A DNA stretch of 64,000 bases from Desulfonatronum lacustre DSM 10312. Lineage in GTDB: Bacteria; Desulfobacterota; Desulfovibrionia; Desulfovibrionales; Desulfonatronaceae. Where the stretch lies: positions 695,665 to 759,664 of the forward strand of contig NZ_KI912608.1 of NCBI RefSeq assembly GCF_000519265.1, read 5' to 3'. Under the pieces are notes generated by a model. That model had not been told where the DNA came from. It did not search any database and saw nothing but the letters and a program-made list of their open reading frames with translations. Position numbers and translations under genes: made by a program. This document shows positions 34,667 to 43,830 of this stretch, piece after piece (within the stretch, counting starts at the first letter, position 1; the number at the start of each line of letters is the position of its first letter).

Positions 34667-36310
34667 TCAGCTTCCTTTCCCAAACACCTCGTCTTGCCAA
34701 AAAGCCTGATCCACCCCACGTGATTCCCGGTCAATAACCGCCAGTTCACGTTCCGTGAACTTGTGCTCCATCTTGATATGATTGCCCAGGACATGGGCGT
34801 CCCAGGCCGCGTCTTTGGGGGCGCGGCGCTGGTCGTGGGATGTACTGACCACCGCCACCCGGCCATCGTACACGGCCTGCCCCCCGGCCTTCCATATCTG
34901 GATGTTGTGCTCCAAATCGTCCACTTGCGAGGGGGAAAAGCGGATGTCGAAGCTGGGTACCCCCAGTCGGTTCCATTTTTTCAAGTCAAAAAGATGACAA
35001 CAGCCCATCACCGACAGGCATGGCCGGCGATAGTCGAACTGGCCCAGATCCATGAACAGGGGGGCGTTGTTGGTGCAGCGGATGGTTTTGTCGCCGGTTT
35101 CCTGGAAATAGCGGTACACGTATTGAATTGTCCGGATATCGCCGGGGTTGACGCCTTTGGGGCCAACGACAACGGCTTTGAGAAAAAGCTGGAAATCCTG
35201 GAGGTAGCAGGCCAGCCAGTCCCGGGGCAGGAGGACGTCGTCGTCCAGATAGGCCAGATAATCGGCTTCCTGGGTTTCCGGGAGGGTGAACAGCCAGTTG
35301 CGGGCCGCCGGGGCGCCGATGTTCACGGGCAGGTGGATGATGGTTACGGGTCGGCCTTGGGCCAGGGTCTGGACCGCGCTGTCCAGTTCTTCCGAGGTGA
35401 AGGCCGTGGAGCCGTTGTTGAGCAGGGTGATTTGGCTCGGGCCGATATTTGAGGCCAGCAGGCTTTCCAGGGTGCGCAGGGTGGTTGCCAGCTTGTTGAA
35501 GGTGTAGAAGCCGATGTGGACCTTGGACTTTTCCACCAGAGCCGGATCTGCTTTCGGCTGGTCCAGCTCCCAGAGTCGGTAGCGCAGGTGCGGCTGGTGC
35601 GGTTCCCAGGCCAGGGAGCGCAGCCAGAACATTCGGGCCGTGTCCGTGCGGCCTTCGTGCAGGGCCAATTCGGCCTTGAGGTTCAGGCTGAGAAAACTCT
35701 CCGGCCCCTGGTTCAGCAATTCGAGGGTCAGGGTCTCATCGCCGGACTTCCAGGTCGCCCAGGCCAGCAGCGGGGCCGTGGCCGGGCCATACGGACCTTG
35801 GGTGAACCGTTCAGCCCACCTCACGAAACGCTCCTTTTCCCCCCATTGCCAGAACTTTGATAGCCCCAGAAAGTGGACCAGGGAGGCGGGCGAGGTTGTC
35901 AGGATCTGCTCCAGGTGCTCCGGATCGTCACCGCATTGCTCAATGAGCGGATGAGCCTGCTCCATGGTTAATCCCGAGGCGTCTTGGGGCAAGGCTTCGA
36001 ACCAGGCGTGAAAATCCGGAGACGATCCGGTCATGGGCAAGAGCTGGCCCAACAGCCCGCGGACATTGGGGTCGCAAGGGTTCATCACCAGGGCCTGGCG
36101 CAACAATCCGGTGGCCAGATCGATGCGGGCTGCGGATTGGGAATCCTGGGACGGGGCGAGGCCCTCCAGCAGTTTTTGCGCGGCCCAGACGGCATGGCCG
36201 GGGTCAAAATAGCCCTGGAAGCGGTGCAACCAGGAGATGTGGTCGAGGATGGTCGGTTGTTGATGCATGGCGTTTCTCTGGTGAGGGCTGGGATGCAGTG
36301 CATGGTTCAT
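34667..36310 (-). CDS. GT2 glycosyltransferase with N-terminal helical domain (GAPAARN family, copy 2)
   Basis: A 547-residue protein. An N-terminal helical region of about 260 residues (repeat-like, with AARIDLATGLLRQALVMNPCDPNVRGLLGQLL) precedes a GT2 domain starting VHIGFYTFNKLATTLRTLESLLAS. The catalytic core has LPVNIGAPAARNWL, LAYLDDDVLLPRDWLA and VMGCCHLFDLKKW with FDIRFSPSQVDDLEHNIQ. Same motif set as the genes at 29770 and 39025. AAGGAATTGTCTT precedes the ATG at 36310. Probably a sugar transferase in O-antigen or flagellar glycan synthesis. Confidence 0.86.
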   Translation of the reverse strand: MNHALHPSPHQRNAMHQQPTILDHISWLHRFQGYFDPGHAVWAAQKLLEGLAPSQDSQSAARIDLATGLLRQALVMNPCDPNVRGLLGQLLPMTGSSPDFHAWFEALPQDASGLTMEQAHPLIEQCGDDPEHLEQILTTSPASLVHFLGLSKFWQWGEKERFVRWAERFTQGPYGPATAPLLAWATWKSGDETLTLELLNQGPESFLSLNLKAELALHEGRTDTARMFWLRSLAWEPHQPHLRYRLWELDQPKADPALVEKSKVHIGFYTFNKLATTLRTLESLLASNIGPSQITLLNNGSTAFTSEELDSAVQTLAQGRPVTIIHLPVNIGAPAARNWLFTLPETQEADYLAYLDDDVLLPRDWLACYLQDFQLFLKAVVVGPKGVNPGDIRTIQYVYRYFQETGDKTIRCTNNAPLFMDLGQFDYRRPCLSVMGCCHLFDLKKWNRLGVPSFDIRFSPSQVDDLEHNIQIWKAGGQAVYDGRVAVVSTSHDQRRAPKDAAWDAHVLGNHIKMEHKFTERELAVIDRESRGVDQAFWQDEVFGKGS

Positions 36311-36399
36311 AAGACAATTCCTTCTTGCATCTATACTATTTCACGTCGTTAATTTTTAACGATGCCGGAGTTCGAAATCTGATTTGATGACTTGTGTCA

Positions 36400-37641
36400 T
36401 CAATGATTTGGCGGACAGGCCTCGCGATATAGGCGTTCCAGGTAATTATCCTCAGCCATTCGCGCCTGATTCGCTAAATGCGCGGCTTTTCGGCGCAGGG
36501 TGTGCGGATCGGCGAGGATGCGGTTGATGACCGTGATCTTGCTTTGTGTTTCCGCGGCCAACTGCTTTTGCCCGCATTTCAGCGCGGCCCGCAGCAGATG
36601 CGTGTAAGCGGCGAGAGAGGGACACAGGGTGGCCTGGTGTAGACGTAATTCCAGGGCCTGGGGCCAGTCCCCGTGTTTTTGCAGAATCTGGCCAGCGGCC
36701 TCGTAACCGGCCGACCAGAGCGGGTGGGGTTTCAGGAGGTTGAGCAATGAATCCAACGGGGCCTTGGAGAGGGGGGAGAGGCGCTCGGTATCCTCGTCCG
36801 ACATGGCCGCGTGGGGCAGCAGCCACGGGGTCAGGCGCAGTTCCAGGCCGTCATGCAGCAGATGATGGTGCAGGTCCGGGATGATCAAGGTTTCGCAGCG
36901 TTCCTGGAACAGTCGGGCGTTGGCTTGGTCGTGGTCGAAGCGTCCGGGCGTCTGGCTGGTGTGATGGATGATCTCGCTTTCCGGAACGCAGCGCAGGCCC
37001 AGTCCCTGCTCGCGGATGCGGGCGCAGAGTTCCAGGTCTTCAAAACCGTTCATGTATCCGGGGTAAAAGCCGCCCAATGCCAAGAACTGGGAACGTCGCA
37101 GCAGCAGGGCCGCCGCGCTCAGGGCCTGAACCGAGCGATCCGGGCGCACCAGAGGGTGGGTGGCTGGGAAGAGTTCGTAGAGGTGTGAGACATTCTTTTG
37201 GGGGCAAAAGGCCACTCCGAGATGCTGCACGCGGTGCTGATTTTTGTCGCCGTCCGGGTAGAGCAGCAGCGGCCCCGCGGCTCCAAGCCTTGGTTGCGTG
37301 GTCAGGGCGCGGCGTAGCGGTTCGAACCAGCCTAGCCTGGGCACGGTGTCGTTGTTCAGGAAAAAGAGCAGCTCGCCCCGAGCCGTGTGCGCGGCCAGAT
37401 TGCAGGCCGGTCCGAAACCCAGATTCATGTCCTGGCGCAGAACCGCGAATCGTTCCACGAACAGCTCGTGACCCAAGGGAGAACAGGCCTCCAGGGTGGC
37501 GTCTTGCGAGGCGTTGTCCACCACGATCACTTCGAAGAAGTTCCCATGTGTGGCGGCCCGCAGGCTGTGCAGGCATTGCCGGGTCAGGGGCCACTGGTTG
37601 TGGACCGGAATGATGATGGACAGGAGCGGAGCAGCGGTCAT
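36400..37641 (-). CDS. GT2 glycosyltransferase
   Basis: A 413-residue family 2 glycosyltransferase: LLSIIIPVHNQWPLTRQCLHSL at the start, VIVVDNASQDATLEA, LNLGFG-type NLGFGPACNLAA, and ELLFFLNNDTVPRLGWFEPL (NNDT metal site), then GGFYPGYMNGFEDLELCARIREQGLGL with the catalytic ED. This is the rhamnosyltransferase-like WcaE/RfbN pattern. The C-terminal 120 residues are helical. The start ATG at 37641 overlaps the stop of the upstream flavoprotein gene by 4 bases (ATGA), indicating coupling. Confidence 0.88.
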   Translation of the reverse strand: MTAAPLLSIIIPVHNQWPLTRQCLHSLRAATHGNFFEVIVVDNASQDATLEACSPLGHELFVERFAVLRQDMNLGFGPACNLAAHTARGELLFFLNNDTVPRLGWFEPLRRALTTQPRLGAAGPLLLYPDGDKNQHRVQHLGVAFCPQKNVSHLYELFPATHPLVRPDRSVQALSAAALLLRRSQFLALGGFYPGYMNGFEDLELCARIREQGLGLRCVPESEIIHHTSQTPGRFDHDQANARLFQERCETLIIPDLHHHLLHDGLELRLTPWLLPHAAMSDEDTERLSPLSKAPLDSLLNLLKPHPLWSAGYEAAGQILQKHGDWPQALELRLHQATLCPSLAAYTHLLRAALKCGQKQLAAETQSKITVINRILADPHTLRRKAAHLANQARMAEDNYLERLYREACPPNH

Positions 37642-39020
37642 GCGGGCAGGATGTAGGTTTTCTCCGCATGTCCGAGAACCATCCGCTCCGCCCATTCCAC
37701 GCCCTGCATTACGGAGTGGTCCATGTTGCCCACCTCGTATTTCCAGCCACCGAAGCGTCCGCGGGAGAAGATCCCCAAGGATTCGAGCCAGGGCTGGATC
37801 AGGTTCAGGGCCGCGTCCCGTTCCAGGCAGGGGATGGGGTAGCCGTAGTCCGCGGTGTGCTCCCAGGTGGAGACGATCCGCTGGGCGTCGTCCGCTCGCA
37901 TCAGCTCCACGTCTTCCAGGCCAACGATGGTGTCCTGCAATAAGGCCGCCTGGTCCACGGTTTTGTGCGCGGAAAAAGAGACCTCGGCCATCAGGGCTCG
38001 TTGTTCGCCGGGCCGGGCCGTGTTGTTGGCTGAATAGTTGTGAAAGTTCGTGACCCGGTAGAAGGGGTTGGAGAATTCCGGAAAGTACATCCAGCAGGTG
38101 TCGTCGGGACGCGTCTCCTCCAGTCCGACGCCCAGGATATGCACTCCGTTATGCTTGAGATTCCGGGCCGCGGCGCGGATTGGTTCGGGGGGCCCGTTGC
38201 CAGTGCTCATGGCGGTCAGGATCAGCCAGTCCAGGGGGGCGGTGTTCAGCAGGGCGTCGTAGGTGATGGCGGTTCCGTCGGCGCAGGTGACCATCTTGGC
38301 TGTGGTGTTGATGCGGACCACCGCTGTGTTGAGGCGAATCCGGTCCGCATGCCGCCGGGCCAGGCGGGTGAAGATCTCCCCAGTTCCGTCGTTCAAGGGA
38401 AAGCGGAACAGATTGTTCGGTCCCCAGGAGACGTCGTCGTGCTGAAAAACGATGTTCTTCAGAACGCGGCGCACGTCCACCACGCTGACCCGCTCGCCGA
38501 TCCAATGCCAGGCCATGGTTTCCGGTGGATGAGCCCAGACCTTGAAGTTGTAGGGAAACAGAAACAGGTCCGCGATGCCTGGACCGAAGACCTGGAGTAT
38601 CCAGTCGCGGAAGTGGGCGGGAGTTCCGGTGGCCGGTTTCTGCTCATGCAGGTCAAGCAAACCTTCGATGCATTGCCATTGTAAATCCGGCGGCAAGTGG
38701 CGGATGTTGTTCTGGAACGGGTAGGGGGCCCAGGTCCCGGCGATGCGGATCATGGCCTTGCGCTGGTGCTCCAGGTAGTCCCGGCCCAGGAGGTCGTCCA
38801 GCAGGCGGTCAAAATAGTCGTAATGGGAAAAGACCACATGGCCGCCAATATCCCAGGTGAAGCCCTGGTCGTCGCGGAAGCTGGCCGATAGGCCGCCGGG
38901 ATAGACGCTTTTTTCCAGGATCAGGTAGTCCGTAACGTCCAGTTCCCGCAGGCGCTGGGCCGCGCCCAAGCCGGTGGGGCCGGCACCGAGGATCAGGTAG
39001 GCAACATGGTGGGTGGGCAT
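37638..39020 (-). CDS. FAD-dependent UDP-galactopyranose-mutase-like protein
   Basis: A 460-residue flavoprotein. It starts MPTHHVAYLILGAGPTGLGAAQRLRE (dinucleotide-binding GxGxxG), then EKSVYPGGLSASF and WDIGGHVVFSHYDYFDRLLD, and a middle segment FPYNFKVWAHPPETMAWHWIGERVS. The end has GRFGGWKYEVGNMDHSVMQGVEWAERMV. This layout resembles UDP-galactopyranose mutase and protoporphyrinogen-oxidase-like amine oxidases in glycan clusters, so sugar ring contraction or sugar oxidation is a guess. It is 4 bases from the upstream gene and overlaps the downstream gene. Confidence 0.82.
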   Translation of the reverse strand: MPTHHVAYLILGAGPTGLGAAQRLRELDVTDYLILEKSVYPGGLSASFRDDQGFTWDIGGHVVFSHYDYFDRLLDDLLGRDYLEHQRKAMIRIAGTWAPYPFQNNIRHLPPDLQWQCIEGLLDLHEQKPATGTPAHFRDWILQVFGPGIADLFLFPYNFKVWAHPPETMAWHWIGERVSVVDVRRVLKNIVFQHDDVSWGPNNLFRFPLNDGTGEIFTRLARRHADRIRLNTAVVRINTTAKMVTCADGTAITYDALLNTAPLDWLILTAMSTGNGPPEPIRAAARNLKHNGVHILGVGLEETRPDDTCWMYFPEFSNPFYRVTNFHNYSANNTARPGEQRALMAEVSFSAHKTVDQAALLQDTIVGLEDVELMRADDAQRIVSTWEHTADYGYPIPCLERDAALNLIQPWLESLGIFSRGRFGGWKYEVGNMDHSVMQGVEWAERMVLGHAEKTYILPA

Positions 39021-39024
39021 ACGT

Positions 39025-40728
39025 TCACATCCATTCTTGCAGGTCGCCGTGTTCGGCCATGGTTCGGACCTTGGCCAGCAGGTCTTCCTGGGTCGCGGCG
39101 CGGTCCAGGGCCGCGATTTGCTCCACTTGCTCCGGAGCGTACTTATGGTGCAGCTTGTACTCGTTGGCCATGGCGCTGCCATATTGCTGTGTGTTGTTCA
39201 GGGTCGCCCGGCCGGTGCGTTTCAGGTGTCCGATTTCGAGGTGGCCGGAATAGACCGCCGGACGGCCGTTCAGGCCCAGCCGCAGGTCGTGATCCAGGTC
39301 GTCGAATTGCGATGGCGAGAAGCGCAGGTCAAAGTCGCCGCATTCCAGCAGCACGTCCCGGGCAAAGAGGTGGCAGCAGCCGGTTACCGAGGAGCAGGGC
39401 CGCAAGTAGCTGAACTGACCCTGATCAAGAACCTGATGATGCAGGTTGGACAGCCTGAAGGAGGTCCAACCTTCCGAGGCGTCCGGACGGTCCGTGGGCT
39501 TCAATTCGCGCACGTGCAGATCCGCGCTTTGGATGGAGGTCGGGTTGTGAAAGTCCACCACCTTGCAGCCCCAGACTCCGGCTTCGGGGTAGGCCTCGCA
39601 AGCCGCTCCCAGCCGTTCCAGCCAGTCTTCCGGCAGGCTGACGTCGTCGTCCAGATAGACCAGCCAGTCCGCCTCGCGGCATTCCGGCAGATGCATCAGC
39701 CAGTTGCGGGCCGCCGGAGCGCCCACGTTTACGGGCAAGGAGATTACCTGAAAGCGCTCCGGGCCGAGCCGGTCCTGCCAACCTCGGAGCAGGTCCGGCG
39801 TCTGATCCGTACTGGCGTTGTCCAGAACCGCCACCCTGGCACCGTGCAGCTTCGTGGCCTGGAGGCTGTCCAGGGTCACGGCCAGTTCCTCGGCCTTGTT
39901 GAAGGAATAGAGCAGGATCATGGTTCTGCCCGGTAGGATTGTCCGTTGTTGATCCACGCCAAGCAAGGCGTCGTGCATCTTCAAAATCAGGCCGGTCTGC
40001 CACGGGCGCTGACGCAGGGTTTGCCGCCAGTGATGGAAGGCCTGATCCCGGTTGCCCTCTGTATAGGCCAAGTCGCCCAGCAAGCGCTGCCCGCAGGCCG
40101 AGGACATGGCGATTTCCTGTGCCGTGTCCAGCATTCGGTCTGAAACCGGGAGCCCTTGCAATATCCGTAGCTCGGCCCGGATGCGTTGGCCCAGCAAAGG
40201 CATGGCCGCAGGCCAAAGACGGTTCATGCAGTCCTCGATCCATGCCCATTCCTGCTCGTACGGCCCCACCATGAGCGCCTGCTGCCACCAGTAGAGATTT
40301 TCTTGATCCTTGCCGAGCATTTGTTCCAGAAAACGGCACATCTTTTGCGTTTCCCGGCGCTGGACCAGGTGTGCATAGTAGGTGTTCTGTTTCGGTGGTT
40401 GCCACTTTTGGGCCACATAGCGGAATATGTCGATCAAATGTTCGGGGAGGCCGGGAATTTTTTGCTGCAGCATCAACAACTGCCCGGCAAGTTGCCCGTC
40501 CAGCGGATCCTCCTCCCATGCCGCAAGCAGCATGTCCAAACCGAGGGAAACGCAAAACGAGGCCTGGGCCGGAGACGCTCCGGAAACCGCCTGATTCAGG
40601 GCCTGTTCGGCCATGGTGACCAGATGCAGCTTGCCCACGCTGCCCAGCAGAAGATTGTCCTGGAGTGGTTCGGGCAGCCTATTCCAGAACGCGGGGGGCG
40701 CGGTACGCCCTGTTGAAGCCTGGGGCAT
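39025..40728 (-). CDS. GT2 glycosyltransferase with N-terminal helical domain (GAPAARN family, copy 3)
   Basis: A 567-residue protein. A helical, repeat-like N-terminal half (LLGDLAYTEGNRDQAFHHWRQTLRQRPW) is followed by a GT2 domain starting MILLYSFNKAEELAVTLDSLQA. Catalytic core: LPVNVGAPAARNWL, VYLDDDVSLPEDWLE, VTGCCHLFARDVL and FDLRFSPSQFDDLDHDLRLG. I chose the ATG at 40728 because it follows ACGGAGAGTG and the longer upstream frame is low-complexity shadow of the next gene. It is 4 bases from the upstream zinc-ribbon gene. Confidence 0.86.
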   Translation of the reverse strand: MPQASTGRTAPPAFWNRLPEPLQDNLLLGSVGKLHLVTMAEQALNQAVSGASPAQASFCVSLGLDMLLAAWEEDPLDGQLAGQLLMLQQKIPGLPEHLIDIFRYVAQKWQPPKQNTYYAHLVQRRETQKMCRFLEQMLGKDQENLYWWQQALMVGPYEQEWAWIEDCMNRLWPAAMPLLGQRIRAELRILQGLPVSDRMLDTAQEIAMSSACGQRLLGDLAYTEGNRDQAFHHWRQTLRQRPWQTGLILKMHDALLGVDQQRTILPGRTMILLYSFNKAEELAVTLDSLQATKLHGARVAVLDNASTDQTPDLLRGWQDRLGPERFQVISLPVNVGAPAARNWLMHLPECREADWLVYLDDDVSLPEDWLERLGAACEAYPEAGVWGCKVVDFHNPTSIQSADLHVRELKPTDRPDASEGWTSFRLSNLHHQVLDQGQFSYLRPCSSVTGCCHLFARDVLLECGDFDLRFSPSQFDDLDHDLRLGLNGRPAVYSGHLEIGHLKRTGRATLNNTQQYGSAMANEYKLHHKYAPEQVEQIAALDRAATQEDLLAKVRTMAEHGDLQEWM

Positions 40729-40732
40729 TGGT

Positions 40733-41326
40733 TCACTCTCCGTTGGGCTGGGGCAAGGAGGCGGGGTGGGTGTTTTGTTCCCGTTGCCGGTCCGCCTCCT
40801 CGCGCTGTTGCAGAAAAGCCTGGATTGCTTCCAGAGGGGTGGCGCTTTGCTCCAGGATGTCGCGATTGTGGAGGAAAATGAGGCTTCGGAAACTGCTTTC
40901 TTCCGGATGATGCTGGTCAAATCCTTTTGTGAACCATTCGTGTGTATCCCGCAGGAAGCGTTCCACCTCATGACGCCGCGCTCGTTCCCGGATGCGCTTG
41001 GCGTACTGGTCATGGTACCACAGTAAAAGTCGCTCAAAAGAGAATGATCGCAGATGCCTTTCCGCCTCGGCCAAATCGTGGGCAATATCCGTCAGTATGC
41101 CCCGATACACGACGAAATAAACGGACTGTTGGTTGAGAGTCCGGCAAGCGTTGCAGTACAGCCCCTCGCGCACGATGCGTAGTTCTTCGGCATGCCCGAT
41201 GCAATCGCCGATGCGGAAATCCCCCAGGATATTTTCAAAGGCCTTGGTCTGGGTGGAGGTGATCCGGGCTTGGCAGGCCGTGCAGGTCAGCGGCTGGGGG
41301 AAGTGGACGGTGTCATAAATGCCCAT
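40733..41326 (-). CDS. Zinc-ribbon-like protein of unknown function
   Basis: A 197-residue protein with two CxxC pairs (C15-C18 and C58-C61) and an intervening cysteine (C42), suggesting a zinc ribbon. The rest is helical and rich in basic and acidic residues, with HHPEESSFRSLIFLHNRDIL in the second half. CAGGAGAA precedes the ATG. No enzyme motif was recognised. Its position, with 4 bases to the following GT2 gene, implies a role in the same glycan pathway, perhaps scaffolding or regulation. Confidence 0.75.
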   Translation of the reverse strand: MGIYDTVHFPQPLTCTACQARITSTQTKAFENILGDFRIGDCIGHAEELRIVREGLYCNACRTLNQQSVYFVVYRGILTDIAHDLAEAERHLRSFSFERLLLWYHDQYAKRIRERARRHEVERFLRDTHEWFTKGFDQHHPEESSFRSLIFLHNRDILEQSATPLEAIQAFLQQREEADRQREQNTHPASLPQPNGE

Positions 41327-41423
41327 GACGGTTCTCCTGATTTGGAAGGAGTAAAAAAGTCGATGAGTTTATTTCGGCTGCGGCGTGTCGTATTGATACA
41401 GAGGATCAGATGCCTCTTGACGC

Positions 41424-41876
41424 TTATGGTCGCGGAGACTCGAGAACCGACGAAAGCCAGCAACGCAGGGCCTCAAGCACCATCTCCAGGTCTTCCAAGT
41501 GGTTGGCGCAGATGTCCTGGATTTCAACGTTCGATACCTCGTGGTAAAAATGGACCATCCGGTTGCGATAGCCTGCTAATGTCCGGAATTGGTCCGCCAG
41601 ATCATTGGAAATGACGCCGTGCTTGGCCAATGCTGGCCCGATCTCTTTGTACTCTTCCACTGCGATAGCGAACTGTTTGGTCAGGATGTGTCTGCCCAGA
41701 TCCAGAAGGGCTTTCAGGGCTCTACGCAAGCACGACTCGCAGGCCAGTGCATTGCGCGGGTCCGTGTGGAACTGCATTGGATCGTGAATCGGCATGTTCC
41801 GAATACTCTGGAGCATACTTTGGACCCACTGGATACGATCGGTAACGACGCGACGGGAAAGATGCCCACTGGTCAT
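41424..41876 (-). CDS. HepT-like HEPN toxin (DUF86)
   Basis: A 150-residue HEPN-domain protein. The RNase motif R104-x4-H109-x-Y111 (RNRMVHFY) matches the RX4HXY motif of HepT toxins. Helical N-terminus with LRRALKALLDLGRHIL and LADQFRTLAGYRN is typical of DUF86. HepT degrades RNA, and its tyrosine is nucleotidylated by MntA to inactivate it. The gene overlaps the MntA-like gene by 4 bases, antitoxin first. It sits inside the glycan gene run without an obvious link to it, likely as an inserted addiction module. Confidence 0.88.
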   Translation of the reverse strand: MTSGHLSRRVVTDRIQWVQSMLQSIRNMPIHDPMQFHTDPRNALACESCLRRALKALLDLGRHILTKQFAIAVEEYKEIGPALAKHGVISNDLADQFRTLAGYRNRMVHFYHEVSNVEIQDICANHLEDLEMVLEALRCWLSSVLESPRP

Positions 41877-42319
41877 GCTTGGCCTCCGAGAATGAGGTTG
41901 ACTCGTTCTCTGTGCAGGGGAAGCAGGTCGCCGGCCCGGCGCAGAATGTAGAGGTCGTACTCGTCCGCCTGGTCCTCGTCCGTAGTAAACAACCGTTCAC
42001 CCTGGACAATGTTGGAGGCCAGAAAAGGCGGTGCTTGCGGCAGAATGACCAAGTCCACGCGATGGACTCCGAAAAGGTCTTCCAGGTCAATGGTCAGGTT
42101 CACGACGCGCCGTATCGGCAGCCGGATTCCCGACTCAGGCAGGGCTCCCAGGTCAAGATCCGACGTGGACGCGGCCATGTCCTGGATGTTGTTTTCCAAC
42201 CAGTCAGCGGCCTCCTTGGCTCTGCTTCCGAAGGCATATAATGCGGAGATGCTATGCTCTCGACACAAGACCGCAAGCTTGGCTGTGCGCGGAGGGGATA
42301 TGCGTTCATGACAGTTCAT
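41873..42319 (-). CDS. MntA-like nucleotidyltransferase antitoxin
   Basis: A 148-residue minimal nucleotidyltransferase. Active-site motif: G31-S32 ... D54-L55-D56 (GSRAKEA... SDLDLG), with a third acidic strand FGVHRVDLVILPQA. The spacing between GS and DxD is 21 residues, longer than the 10 typical of MntA (GSX10DXD), so this is a variant. A C-terminal segment DLYILRRAGDLLPLHRERV is typical. It should adenylylate the HepT partner. It overlaps hepT by 4 bases. Confidence 0.86.
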   Translation of the reverse strand: MNCHERISPPRTAKLAVLCREHSISALYAFGSRAKEAADWLENNIQDMAASTSDLDLGALPESGIRLPIRRVVNLTIDLEDLFGVHRVDLVILPQAPPFLASNIVQGERLFTTDEDQADEYDLYILRRAGDLLPLHRERVNLILGGQA

Positions 42320-42374
42320 GGCCGTACAACTTTCTTTTGGACCGCGTTATCCTGCGGAGCAGGATGCTGAGTCA

Positions 42375-43457
42375 TTATTTGGGAATGGGTTTCTGCAATA
42401 ATCCTGAGGTATTTTGTCGGAGAGCCGGTGGGGTTTTCTCGGCGGCATGGTAATAGGCCTGTCGCAGTGGATGTCCCGGAGGCAAAGAGTCGCTGAGATG
42501 CAGAAACAACGGCCGAAGGATGTCACAATGGATGGCCGTGGATGCCCGTAGGCGATTGGCGATCAGGGCGGACCAGTCGTGTTCGCGCAGCCGGTTGGTG
42601 AAGGCTGCGGCGCGGTGGGAGGCCCGGTGGTCGGCGTTGACCTTGGCCTGGCCGTTGCGGGCCAGGCGGGCGCGGAGCGCGTCGTCGGCCAGGAGGCGAC
42701 GAAGCTGGTGGAGCAGGTCCGCGACGTCGTTTCCGTCCGGCGATTGGTCGTAAAGCCAGAGGTTCTCGCCGTGGCAAAACAGATCGTCCTGGCCGTGGCC
42801 GATGCGCGGGGTGAGCAGGGTGCTGCCGCAGGCCAGGGCCTCCACGACCCGGAAGTTCAGGTCGTTCAGGTCGCAGAAGTTGAGGACGACTTTGGCCTGG
42901 GGGAACAGTTCCTGAAATTTGCCCTGGCGGACTTCCAGGCCTGGAAGTTCCTGCCTGAGGGCTTGCAGGGCCGCGTGGCGTCTGGGCGTCAAGGTGGCGT
43001 CGACCTTGCCCACGAACAGGGCGTCCCAGATTTGGTTCTTGGGCGCGGGTTGGAGAGTGTCCGGGACAAACGGCGGTGTCCACAGTGTCCGGTTCGCGTC
43101 CAAAAACCTTCCGGTAAAGCGGGGCAGATGGTCCCGCAGGCTGACAAGGCAAAGATCAAAGGCCTGGGCGTACAACGGATGCCAGGAGTGGATGTGCGAG
43201 TCCACGCTGTAGAGCACGGTCAGGCTGGGGCAGGTATGCGGGTCCAGCAGGGGCGGGGGGCCGCTGTAGTCGGCGATCACCAGCACGTCGGGCGGGCTTG
43301 GCAGATCCGCGAACAGCTCACGCCAGGAGACCGCTGCGGGCTGGTATTGCCGCTTGATCGTCGTGACCCAGCCAGCGTCGGAAAGGGCGCCGGAGAAGAA
43401 AGCCGCACCGAACCAGAGCAGGGTGGGAGGGCTGGAGTCTCTGACGTTGTTGGTCAT
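42375..43457 (-). CDS. DUF3880/CgeB-like GT4 glycosyltransferase
   Basis: A 360-residue protein starting MTNNVRDSSPPTLLWFG. It has a Rossmann-like N-terminal half (PPDVLVIADYSGPPPLL) and VLYSVDSHIHSWHPLYAQAFDLCLVSL, the signature of DUF3880/CgeB-type glycosyltransferases, followed by DALFVGKVDATLTPRRHAALQAL and a C-terminal GT4 segment VVLNFCDLNDLNFRVVEALACGSTLLTPRIGHGQDDLF. This pattern is common in Desulfovibrio flagellar or capsule clusters. The ATG at 43457 is chosen; the in-frame extension upstream is poorly conserved and reaches into AT-rich DNA. Confidence 0.82.
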   Translation of the reverse strand: MTNNVRDSSPPTLLWFGAAFFSGALSDAGWVTTIKRQYQPAAVSWRELFADLPSPPDVLVIADYSGPPPLLDPHTCPSLTVLYSVDSHIHSWHPLYAQAFDLCLVSLRDHLPRFTGRFLDANRTLWTPPFVPDTLQPAPKNQIWDALFVGKVDATLTPRRHAALQALRQELPGLEVRQGKFQELFPQAKVVLNFCDLNDLNFRVVEALACGSTLLTPRIGHGQDDLFCHGENLWLYDQSPDGNDVADLLHQLRRLLADDALRARLARNGQAKVNADHRASHRAAAFTNRLREHDWSALIANRLRASTAIHCDILRPLFLHLSDSLPPGHPLRQAYYHAAEKTPPALRQNTSGLLQKPIPK

Positions 43458-43564
43458 ATGTGATTTGGAACAGAAAGAAATGTGTAACCTTGGAAACGGA
43501 ATGGAGGTTTCACGAGAAAGTCCCAACAGGGCCGGGAAAGAAGTAATTTTGTTTTTGGCATCTA

Positions 43565-43830
43565 TTATAGCTTGTCATAACTGCTGAAGCTTGATTTAAT
43601 TGATTCGTGCTCGCTTAGTATTATTTGAAGAGTTTTTTGTTCAATTGTGTTTAGTACATTTTTTGAAAAGAAAGAAATGAATTCCATGCAATATACTTCA
43701 AGTGGGTAATGTGAAATATTGTATTTTTTTTGATATTCTTCAATTTTTGACATTTCTAGAGTGTCATGATTGATGAAGTATTGAATTTTTGGATATTCTG
43801 AAATTATATTTGTAAATGTTGAAAGAAAAA
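43565..43830 (-). pseudogene. Possible frameshifted C-terminal tail of the upstream GT2
   Basis: After the GT2 frame at 43804-44688 ends (IALFFFQHLQI), the next frame reads on without a stop as TFTNIISEYPKIQYFINHDTLE, then MSKIEEYQKKYNISHYPLEVY and ends ESIKSSFSSYDKL. The join fits a single-base indel near 43830, in an A-rich stretch. It has the same AT-rich composition. No domain was recognised in the tail, so it may also be unrelated. Confidence 0.4.

Noticed and set aside
39013-39936. 307-codon plus-strand frame opposite the GT2 gene
   Set aside because: Shadow of the minus-strand GT2 gene with its clear LDDDV and GAPAARN motifs.
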